Part shown: positions 57,255-64,000 of the stretch, piece after piece
How positions within the stretch are numbered: position 1 is the first letter of the stretch
Layout of the letters: every line of letters begins with the position of its first letter
From: CBDEGU01 sp965238045
GTDB taxonomy: Bacteria > Acidobacteriota > Terriglobia > Bryobacterales > UBA6623
NCBI GenBank assembly: GCA_965238045.1
Contig: CBDEGU010000007.1
Location: 186,001 to 250,000, forward strand
Direction: 5' to 3'
DNA length: 64,000 bases
Notes under the pieces: generated by a model
The model's database searches: none
Told to the model about the DNA's origin: nothing
What the model saw: only the letters and a program-made list of their open reading frames with translations
Program-made: the position numbers and the translations under genes

Positions 57255-57304
57255 CTTCCTTGGGGTGGAAGAGGTCCCGAGTTCAAATCTCGGCGGCCCG
57301 ACCA
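57255..57304 (+). tRNA. tRNA-Pro(GGG) 3' half, 5' half missing
   Basis: A perfect anticodon arm (CTTCC-TTGGGGT-GGAAG, anticodon GGG) is followed by variable loop AGGTC, T arm CCGAG-TTCAAAT-CTCGG, acceptor strand CGGCCCG, discriminator A and encoded CCA at 57302-57304. The complementary acceptor strand CGGGCCG and a D stem are absent upstream. It is therefore a tRNA 3' half of the kind left as an attachment site by integrative elements, then a T7 run. Confidence 0.55.
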
Positions 57305-57329
57305 TTTTTTTCACTCGGATTTGTAACCG

Positions 57330-58598
57330 TTAGGCTCCCGCTGGTGTCGACCAGTGGGTGCGATAACGGCGGCTGACGTAAAGATTCGCCTGGCGGTCAT
57401 CGACGATGGTCTCCGTTTCGGCGTCGAAGTGGGCGGTCCTGCCTGTGCGCGAAACAATGTTGGCCAGGTGACAGTGAAGACCGGAGATATGCCCAACGCC
57501 AATGTCGGCGTTGGGCAGTTTTCGGGTTCGCAGGCAGTCGAGGAAGTTCTCCATGTGTTCGCTGTCGTCGCCGGCTTCTTTTACGTGCTGAATCTCCTTC
57601 CCTGTCCCGTCAAATACCTTGAAGCCCCAGACGCCGTTCCAGCTGCCGATATGCACCATGCCCTCGGTGCCGTAGACGGCGACGCCGTTGCTGACTTCTT
57701 CCATCCTGTAGGAGTTCCAGATCCGCATCTCCCAGATCATGGTCTTGTCTTTGTAGTCGAAGGTGACGTTCATGGTGTCGGGCGTTTGCTGGTCGTCGTC
57801 GAAGTAGATCTTCCGTCCCATGCCGGAGATGGTCTTGGGGAAATTCACGCCGAGCGCCCAGCGCGCGATATCGAGCTGATGAGCACCGTCGTTTCCGGCG
57901 TCTCCGGTGCCGAAGTGCCAGTGCCAATGCCACTTATAGTGGAAGCGGTTCTCGTTGAACGGAATCCAGGGCGCCGGACCGAGCCATGTATCGTAGTCGA
58001 CGCCGGCGGGCACGGGCGAGTCCTCCTTGTGCCCGATATTGTCTCGGAGCTGGATATTCCAGGCCTTTGCCATCAAGAGCCTGCCGATTTTCCCCGACCT
58101 GACGTGCTCGATGGCCCGCAGGGTGGATGCCCGTGAACGGGATTGGGTGCCCACCTGTACGATTCGCTTGTTCCGCCGGGCGGCGCCGATCATTAGGCGC
58201 CCCTCGCGGATGTTGTGCGCACAGGGTTTCTCCACATAGACGTCCTTACCGGCGTCGCAGGCCAGGATCGTGGCCGGGGCATGCCAATGATCGGGAGTAC
58301 TGATGACGACCGCATCGATCTCCTTGTCGTCAAACACCCGCCGCATGTCGTTCGTCGCTTTAGGTTGCGGTGAATTATTTTCCTGGAGCACAGCCTGGGC
58401 CCGCTCGATCGAAGCCTGGTCGGCGTCGCAAATGTAGGCAACCTCCGCGCCCCGGGCCCGACTGACCTGGCCCAGGAGGCCGCGCCCCCTGCCGCCGACG
58501 CCGATGATCGCGACCCGAACCCGGTCGCTGGCCGCAGTGGCTCGCCGCGCGGCGGCGATGCCCGCCGCTGTCGTTCCGATGAAGAATCTACGATTCAT
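57330..58598 (-). CDS. Tat-exported Gfo/Idh/MocA-family oxidoreductase
   Basis: A 422-residue NAD(P)-dependent sugar-oxidoreductase-fold protein. The start at 58598 has GGGAG 8 bases upstream and gives a twin-arginine signal, MNRRFFIGTTAAG. The Rossmann fold is visible in VRVAIIGVGGRGRGLL, and the family motif in GKDVYVEKPCAHN (EKP lysine). The C-terminal domain includes HWHWHFGTGDAGNDGAHQLD. Exported members of this superfamily include GH109 glycosidases that use bound NAD, so a glycosidase-like role is possible; the usual annotation is dehydrogenase. It stands alone, between the tRNA remnant and IS256 copy B. Confidence 0.9.
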   Translation of the reverse strand: MNRRFFIGTTAAGIAAARRATAASDRVRVAIIGVGGRGRGLLGQVSRARGAEVAYICDADQASIERAQAVLQENNSPQPKATNDMRRVFDDKEIDAVVISTPDHWHAPATILACDAGKDVYVEKPCAHNIREGRLMIGAARRNKRIVQVGTQSRSRASTLRAIEHVRSGKIGRLLMAKAWNIQLRDNIGHKEDSPVPAGVDYDTWLGPAPWIPFNENRFHYKWHWHWHFGTGDAGNDGAHQLDIARWALGVNFPKTISGMGRKIYFDDDQQTPDTMNVTFDYKDKTMIWEMRIWNSYRMEEVSNGVAVYGTEGMVHIGSWNGVWGFKVFDGTGKEIQHVKEAGDDSEHMENFLDCLRTRKLPNADIGVGHISGLHCHLANIVSRTGRTAHFDAETETIVDDRQANLYVSRRYRTHWSTPAGA

Positions 58599-58782
58599 AG
58601 TATTCACTCCCAGCTAGAGGTAGGGTCCACTAATTGTATGGCATGACGGCGCCTCATTCACAGGCGTCCGGGTAGTGTGTGCTGGCTCTCTCGGTGTTTC
58701 CGCCTCTTCCAGCTTGACTCGGCGGCCGGGAGCAGATGGAGGTCTGCTGCTAAAAGTGGTCTGTCCGTTCCTTCGCGACCGG

Positions 58783-60230
58783 GAGATTGTCCCGAATCTA
58801 GTTGAAGGTGGAAGGGCGGCGGTTCTCAAGCCCGGTTCTCTGAGAGAATCGAGCAAACCTTTCACCACAAAGGAGAACCGCCGTGAAGAAACGATATCAC
58901 ATTCTGGATTCCGCGAAGCAACAGCCAGTCAGCCCCAACGACCTCACCCGCCTGCTCAGCCAAAACTCCCAACTCATGCTGCCCTTGGTTGAACTGGTCG
59001 AGCAGTGCCGCGGAGCCGTCGACGAGGTTATCGACGTCACCAGCCGCGCCGCCATTCAAGCCGTGCTGGAACTGTCGGCGCAGCAAGTTACCGGTGGAAA
59101 ACTTTCCCAGCCCGGCAAGAAGCGCCGCGGCGATGTGGTCCGCTGGGGCCGCCAGCCCGGTCGCGTCAAGCTCAGCAACCGCAAACTGCGCGTCAGCAAA
59201 CCCAGACTGCGCAAACGCTCCGGCGGCGAGGTCAAAGTGCCCGCTTACGAGGCGATGCAGGACGACGAACGCCTCGGCGCGCGCATGCTCGACATTCTGA
59301 TGAAGGGCGTCTCGACGCGCAACTATGCCGGGGTGATTGGCGCAATGGCCGGCACGGCCGGGGTGTCGAAATCCGCCGTCAGCCGGGAGGCAGTCGAGGC
59401 CGCCGAAAAGAGCATCGACGAAGTGCTCACGCGGCGCCTGGATGAGTTGGATCTGCTGGTGATCTACGTGGACGGTTTGATCTTCGCAGATCATGTAGTG
59501 CTTGCAGCGGTGGGCGTAGACCGTCAGGGCAACAAACATGTGCTGGGATTGCAGCACGCCGCCACTGAGAGCACAGCCGCCGCCGAAGACTTGCTGAGGG
59601 GCATGGTCGAGCGGGGAGTATCGACGGAGAAAAACAGGCTCTTCGTGCTCGATGGATCGAAGGCCCTGCGGGCGGCGGTGCGGCGGGTCTTCGGCAAAGT
59701 TCCGGTGCAGCGCTGCCGTGCTCACAAGCTGCGCAATGTCGTCGAGCGGCTGCCTAAGGCCGAGCGCGATCAGGCCAAAGCGGCGATCCGGGCCGCCTGG
59801 CGGCTGGGAGCCCAAGATGGACAAGCGCGGCTGGAGAAGCTAGCCCAGTGGTACGAGGGTGACTGGCCCGAGGCGGCGGTGAGTTTGCGCGAAGGCATGG
59901 AGGAGTGTTTCACCATCAACCGCCTGGGTGCGCCGCCGTCGCTGCATCGCTGCCTGGCGACGACGAACATCGTCGAGTCTCCTAACGCCGGGGTGCGGCG
60001 GAGAACGCGGCGAGTGACCCGCTGGAAGGACGCGGCCATGGTGTGTCGCTGGGCCACGGCTGCATTCCTCGATACCGAGAAAAGCTTCCGCAAGATCATG
60101 GGTTACAAGGATCTGTGGATGCTCGACGCCATCCTCAATCCGGCCAAGGCCACAGCAGCAAAGGCTGCCTAGTACAATGCTCTTTTACGCCGCCGCCCTA
60201 CAAACCCTCAACTACGATTGGGACACTCTC
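58783..60230. mobile_element. IS256-type element, copy B
   Basis: A 1448-bp element with the same ends as copy A, flanked by the 8-bp duplication GCGACCGG (58775-58782 and 60231-60238). Nearly identical to copy C. Confidence 0.95.
58883..60172 (+). CDS. IS256-type (Mutator-like) transposase
   Basis: An intact 429-residue transposase. Predicted catalytic Asp residues lie in YVDGLIFADH (about residue 197) and VLDGSKALRAA, with a Glu in LREGMEECFTINRL. The diagnostic block QRCRAHKLRNVVERLP is present. It begins behind AAAGGAGAACCGCC. The start block MKKRYHILDSAKQQPVSPND and the C-terminal FLDTEKSFRKIMGYKDLWML are shared by all three copies. It could drive copies A and C in trans. Confidence 0.92.
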   Translation: MKKRYHILDSAKQQPVSPNDLTRLLSQNSQLMLPLVELVEQCRGAVDEVIDVTSRAAIQAVLELSAQQVTGGKLSQPGKKRRGDVVRWGRQPGRVKLSNRKLRVSKPRLRKRSGGEVKVPAYEAMQDDERLGARMLDILMKGVSTRNYAGVIGAMAGTAGVSKSAVSREAVEAAEKSIDEVLTRRLDELDLLVIYVDGLIFADHVVLAAVGVDRQGNKHVLGLQHAATESTAAAEDLLRGMVERGVSTEKNRLFVLDGSKALRAAVRRVFGKVPVQRCRAHKLRNVVERLPKAERDQAKAAIRAAWRLGAQDGQARLEKLAQWYEGDWPEAAVSLREGMEECFTINRLGAPPSLHRCLATTNIVESPNAGVRRRTRRVTRWKDAAMVCRWATAAFLDTEKSFRKIMGYKDLWMLDAILNPAKATAAKAA

Positions 60231-60321
60231 GCGACCGGATCGAGCCCACGCAGAGCAGTGACTCGGCCGCGTTACAACCCTGGAGCTCGATTCACCCCGA
60301 TTTCGGGGGCGCAGGCTGGCG

Positions 60322-60606
60322 TCATTCGGCGGCGATGCGGTGCTTCATCGCTTGTTCGTACTCGGGAAAATAACGCCCGATGACTGGCAACTCGAAGCGT
60401 CGCAGAATGGACTCTTTCGGTTCTCGATCCAACAGGAATTCGAAAGAAAGACGCAGCAGATCGGCAACCGGGATCGTGCCGCCGGTCAGCGATTCACAAT
60501 ATTCCGCCGGAGCGACAACTAGGTGTTCGGTCTGATCTCCGGACTCTCGGACGATGACCCGATACTCGTCTTCGCGCAGGGATTCTATCTGAATAGTAGC
60601 TTTCAC
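60322..60606 (-). CDS. Small hypothetical protein (94 aa)
   Basis: A 94-residue protein with a GTG start at 60606, chosen where KATIQIESLREDEYRVIVRE begins. Sequence suggests a beta-rich first half and helical second half (ADLLRLSFEFLLDREPKESI, then GRYFPEYEQAMKHRIAA). I do not recognise a family with confidence. No strong ribosome-binding site. It lies alone between two IS256 elements. Confidence 0.5.
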   Translation of the reverse strand: MKATIQIESLREDEYRVIVRESGDQTEHLVVAPAEYCESLTGGTIPVADLLRLSFEFLLDREPKESILRRFELPVIGRYFPEYEQAMKHRIAAE

Positions 60607-61106
60607 GGTGAACCGATTTCCAATACCCAGTGTACGCAAACAGGGTATCAAGCAGGGAAGGCAGATGGGCGGCGGGCAGCCTGAAGCAAAGAAACAGCCG
60701 GTCCATCTCTTTGCGAGACAGACCGGGCTGCTAGCAGCCCGTGGTAATCCCGCGGCATCGGCTAATAACCGTGCGAACCGGCATCTGGCGCTCAGTGTCC
60801 GCCGCTCGTTCCGAGCCTTAGATCTGTGCCGGGAGACAAGTGCTGTTTTAGCGGAAAGCAGCCCAGCCCAGGCTCGGTTTCGCGACGCGTCGAGACCATC
60901 GGGCGGAGCGCTCCGAACGAGAAAGCTCCGCCTGGCGACAATTGGTCCTGTGGCTTCCAGCTGTTTCAAAACGACCTGCAATGAGAGCTGTCACAAGATT
61001 TTGAAACTTTTATCTTCTTCATATTCAGCAACTTACTTCCAGACGTCCTCGGCGGATGAGTGGGTCTGATGGTACGCTAGGCCATAGAAAGTCTTGGTGT
61101 TTAGCA
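60607..61106. other. Gap without a supported gene
   Basis: The open frames here (for example 60608-61069) lack ribosome-binding sites and domain features; they look like shadows. Confidence 0.45.
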
Positions 61107-61147
61107 AAGCCTTCCCTCCGGATGCCGGGGTGGGAGGCTTTTCTCTT
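61107..61147 (+). terminator. Rho-independent terminator-like hairpin
   Basis: AAGCCTTCCC pairs with GGGAGGCTT around a 13-base GC-rich loop (one bulged T) and is followed by TTCTCTTT. It precedes the beta-helix gene by over 300 bases and has no clear gene in front. Confidence 0.45.
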
Positions 61148-61473
61148 TGGGGGGTTGACGCAACAGGCGTCGTTGGACCATCGGAAAACAGCGTGGTGGC
61201 CACGGTTTCAAAGCGGTACTCGCAGAGCGAAACGCTCTAGATCGGGACCTCGAACCCATGGCCTCATGCGCCTGAATAGGTTGGGCCGCTCGCCGAAAGT
61301 GCTTCCGCGCCTTCAAGTCCGGACCACGACGACGTTTCCCTTGTGTCGCGGTGGCCCGGCTTGACGTACTCAGAGTGGTATCGCGCTTGGTCAGCTTCTC
61401 TTTGGGGGGCAATGACGGAGCGACGCGTGGTCCACCCCCGCAAACATCCTCGCAGCTTAATTGGAGAGTGGTG

Positions 61474-61998
61474 ATGACCCGTTACTTCTGGCTTGGCATT
61501 TTGTTTTCTAGTTTTCTGTTCGCACAGACGCAAGTTGAGTTATCAAAGCAGGCGAAGGGCGTTTTGGTGCCGGGTAAGGGCGGTACCGGACTAAGTTCCT
61601 GTCCCGAGGGCGAGGGCCTGACGTGGCAGTCCGGAGCCCTGGTCTGCTCTCATACGTTCACCGACCTTCAGGACAAGGGCGGCCAGGTATTTAACGTCAA
61701 AGCGTATGGCGCCGTCGGGGATGGAGTGACCGACGATATTGCCGCCTTGAACAGCGCCCTTACCGCGGCGGACGCCGCAGATGGAGCCATCATCTACTTC
61801 CCGCCGGGGACCTACATTCTAGCCAGCACCTGGGACTTTAGCTCCCGAGAAAACATTACCGTGACCGGCACTCAGGCCACTCTCAAGGCAAAGGATGCTT
61901 CGAACCTGGACTGGATGATCCTCGTCAGTGCGTCGAAACACATCATATTTGACGGCCTTCGCCTGGACGGGAACTTCATCAATCAAACCACAGGCGCG
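61474..61998 (+). pseudogene. Secreted beta-helix (pectate-lyase-3-like) protein, 5' part, interrupted by IS256
   Basis: The first 175 codons of an exported right-handed beta-helix protein. The start at 61474 follows GGAGAG and gives the signal RYFWLGILFSSFLFAQ. KGVLVPGKGGTGLSSC is followed by the hallmark Pectate_lyase_3 block NVKAYGAVGDGVTDDIAALN and by YFPPGTYILAS. The gene is cut at 61998 by IS256 copy C. Removing the element and one duplication joins NQTTGA to GRGISVSNSLDIQ in frame. The substrate may be a polysaccharide, but tail-spike-like or structural roles are also known for this fold. Confidence 0.85.
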
Positions 61999-63446
61999 GA
62001 GATTGTCCCGAATCTAGTTGAAGGTGGAAGGGCGGCGGTTCTCAAGCCCGGTTCTCTGAGAGAATCGAGCAAACCTTTCACCACAAAGGAGAACCGCCGT
62101 GAAGAAACGATATCACATTCTGGATTCCGCGAAGCAACAGCCAGTCAGCCCCAACGACCTCACCCGCCTGCTCAGCCAAAACTCCCAACTCATGCTGCCC
62201 TTGGTTGAACTGGTCGAGCAGTGCCGCGGAGCCGTCGACGAGGTTATCGACGTCACCGGCCGCGCCGCCATTCAAGCCGTGCTGGAACTGTCGGCGCAGC
62301 AAGTTACCGGTGGAAAACTTTCCCAGCCCGGCAAGAAGCGCCGCGGCGATGTGGTCCGCTGGGGCCGCCAGCCCGGTCGCGTCAAGCTCAGCAACCGCAA
62401 ACTGCGCGTCAGCAAACCCAGACTGCGCAAACGCTCCGGCGGCGAGGTCAAAGTGCCCGCTTACGAAGCGATGCAGGACGACGAACGCCTCGGCGCGCGC
62501 ATGCTCGACATTCTGATGAAGGGCGTCTCGACGCGCAACTATGCCGGGGTGATTGGCGCAATGGCCGGCACGGCCGGGGTGTCGAAATCCGCCGTCAGCC
62601 GGGAGGCAGTCGAGGCCGCCGAAAAGAGCATCGACGAAGTGCTCACGCGGCGCCTGGATGAGTTGGATCTGCTGGTGATCTACGTGGACGGTTTGATCTT
62701 CGCAGATCATGTAGTGCTTGCAGCGGTGGGCGTAGACCGTCAGGGCAACAAACATGTGCTGGGATTGCAGCACGCCGCCACTGAGAGCACAGCCGCCGCC
62801 GAAGACTTGCTGAGGGGCATGGTCGAGCGGGGAGTATCGACGGAGAAAAACAGGCTCTTCGTGCTCGATGGATCGAAGGCCCTGCGGGCGGCGGTGCGCC
62901 GCGTCTTCGGCAAAGTTCCGGTGCAGCGCTGCCGCGCTCACAAGCTGCGCAATGTCGTCGAGCGGCTGCCTAAGGCCGAGCGCGATCAGGCCAAAGCGGC
63001 GATCCGGGCCGCCTGGCGGCTGGGAGCCCAAGATGGACAAGCGCGGCTGGAGAAGCTAGCCCAGTGGTACGAGGGTGACTGGCCCGAGGCGGCGGTGAGT
63101 TTGCGCGAAGGCATGGAGGAGTGTTTCACCATCAACCGCCTGGGTGCGCCGCCGTCGCTGCATCGCTGCCTGGCGACGACGAACATCGTCGAGTCTCCTA
63201 ACGCCGGGGTGCGGCGGAGAACGCGGCGAGTGACCCGCTGGAAGGACGCGGCCATGGTGTGTCGCTGGGCCACGGCTGCATTCCTCGATACCGAGAAAAG
63301 CTTCCGCAAGATCATGGGTTACAAGGATCTGTGGATGCTCGACGCCATCCTCAATCCGGCCAAGGCCACAGCAGCAAAGGCTGCCTAGTACAATGCTCTT
63401 TTACGCCGCCGCCCTACAAACCCTCAACTACGATTGGGACACTCTC
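61999..63446. mobile_element. IS256-type element, copy C
   Basis: A 1448-bp element flanked by the 8-bp duplication CAGGCGCG (61991-61998 and 63447-63454). Same orientation as copy B, and differing from it at only a few bases. Confidence 0.95.
62099..63388 (+). CDS. IS256-type (Mutator-like) transposase
   Basis: An intact 429-residue transposase, essentially identical to that of copy B (the first visible change is DVTSR to DVTGR near residue 54). All catalytic and family blocks are present. Intactness and near-identity indicate very recent transposition, which fits its position inside an otherwise uninterrupted gene. Confidence 0.92.
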   Translation: MKKRYHILDSAKQQPVSPNDLTRLLSQNSQLMLPLVELVEQCRGAVDEVIDVTGRAAIQAVLELSAQQVTGGKLSQPGKKRRGDVVRWGRQPGRVKLSNRKLRVSKPRLRKRSGGEVKVPAYEAMQDDERLGARMLDILMKGVSTRNYAGVIGAMAGTAGVSKSAVSREAVEAAEKSIDEVLTRRLDELDLLVIYVDGLIFADHVVLAAVGVDRQGNKHVLGLQHAATESTAAAEDLLRGMVERGVSTEKNRLFVLDGSKALRAAVRRVFGKVPVQRCRAHKLRNVVERLPKAERDQAKAAIRAAWRLGAQDGQARLEKLAQWYEGDWPEAAVSLREGMEECFTINRLGAPPSLHRCLATTNIVESPNAGVRRRTRRVTRWKDAAMVCRWATAAFLDTEKSFRKIMGYKDLWMLDAILNPAKATAAKAA

Positions 63447-63454
63447 CAGGCGCG

Positions 63455-64000
63455 GGGCGCGGTATCTCTGTATCTAACAGTCTCGATATCCAAGTACTCG
63501 ACAGCCACGTGTTCAACTTCAATGGCGCTGGTTCGCAGAGCTTTGCCTTCTTTTGCTGGCGAAGCCCCAATTGTGTCGTGCGAGGGAGCCTCTTCTACAA
63601 CAACGGAGCCGGGGACATTCGTATGGGAACCGACCTCGCCGACGGTACCCGTGATTTTCTCCTTGATGACACCGATACAGCCAAGAGCTTCTCCGACAAC
63701 TGTGTGATAACGGACAACCGCTTCGGGATCTTTCCGTTCTCTGAATTTTCGACCGCTACGGATTGGGGCCGCAAGAACGCCTCCCGGGGGGCAGTCCAGT
63801 TGGTCAGCACTCGAGGTTGCGTAGTGTCCAACAACGTGATGTACTCCCCTTCGCGAGACGCCGTGTCTGATGCCCGAGGGCGCGCCATCTTGTGCCTCAC
63901 ATGCAATCAAAATACGATTACCGGTAACACGGTATATAACCTCGGAAATGGCCTCGGCACCATCAGTGTCACAAACGGTTCCGGTGCGGTCAGCGGCTCC
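63455..64000 (+). pseudogene. Secreted beta-helix protein, 3' part, continuing past the window
   Basis: Continuation of the gene that starts at 61474. It reads without a stop to the end of the window, with parallel-helix rungs such as GSLFYNNGAGDIRMG, NCVITDNRFGIFPF, GCVVSNNVMYSPSRDA and NQNTITGNTVYNLGNGLG. Asn-rich turns (NN, TGN) every 20-25 residues are typical of right-handed beta-helices. The 3' end lies beyond 64000. Confidence 0.85.

Noticed and set aside
57228..57304. A complete tRNA-Pro gene
   Set aside because: No CGGGCCG acceptor strand and no D stem at the required distance; only the 3' half folds.
60608..61069. 153-aa plus-strand ORF
   Set aside because: No ribosome-binding site, no domain features and overlapping the reverse of the 60322-60606 start region; read as a shadow frame.
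58783..63446. Composite transposon formed by IS256 copies B and C
   Set aside because: Each copy has its own distinct 8-bp target duplication, which indicates independent insertions.
1..64000. CRISPR array, rRNA genes or a replication origin
   Set aside because: No regularly spaced repeats, rRNA-like segments or DnaA-box clusters were seen; the only tandem repeat array is the 14-bp pair at 48271.

Overview
The window looks like an accessory region of an uncultured, GC-rich bacterium, most likely an acidobacterium of the Bryobacterales/Solibacter type. The best clues are the Oar-like TonB-dependent transporter with an N-terminal carboxypeptidase-regulatory domain (48475-51741), the Tat-exported DUF1552 protein paired with a haem-binding DUF1592-type protein, the ASPIC/UnbV FG-GAP protein, Tat-exported Gfo/Idh/MocA and CehA/McbA-type proteins, and a family of secreted five-bladed-propeller proteins. 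Planctomycetes share several of these families, so the phylum call is inference.

Layout. 1-14140 is a secreted-hydrolase island. It has four paralogous exported propeller proteins (1656, 3315, 4966, 11139; a fifth lies at 26300) and two Tat-exported dipeptidase-like (M19) proteins that alternate with one propeller gene. It is cut by an IS1380 element that itself carries an IS1595 element. 14250-17351 holds a 120-bp MITE-like element, a frameshifted IS256-type element and an exported phosphonoacetate-hydrolase-like protein. 17814-22281 is a broken IS91 transposase gene followed by a group II intron with IS630 inside its reverse transcriptase. 22714-27910 returns to host-type genes: a GH33 sialidase, an alpha/beta-hydrolase and the fifth propeller protein. 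28087-39142 is a transposon graveyard: IS5, IS21 inside IS630, a second group II intron, remnants of another intron, ISL3 and an IS1380 fragment. It surrounds a three-gene operon (XRE regulator, 60-aa protein, 244-aa unknown). 39367-51741 is a coherent minus-strand block: TonB transporter, DUF1552, DUF1592-type cytochrome, TPR protein, FG-GAP/ASPIC protein and an unknown 631-aa secreted protein. 51938-64000 has two related rve-type insertion sequences flanking a CehA/McbA pseudogene and an isomerase remnant, then a tRNA-Pro 3' half, a Gfo/Idh/MocA protein, and two near-identical IS256-type elements. The last of these interrupts a secreted beta-helix (pectate-lyase-3-like) gene that runs off the window.

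How the genes may work together (inference). The intact host genes nearly all encode exported proteins with signal peptides or twin-arginine signals: sialidase, esterase, propeller proteins, dipeptidase-like proteins, phosphonate hydrolase-like protein, beta-helix protein and TonB uptake. This fits scavenging of complex extracellular glycans or glycopeptides. Direct target-site duplications let me place the ends of eight insertion sequences; a ninth (IS1380) is flanked by a 5-bp repeat. In two cases removing the element restores a reading frame exactly. Three genes were also broken by short tandem duplications or homopolymer slips. The region is therefore both repeatedly invaded and decaying.
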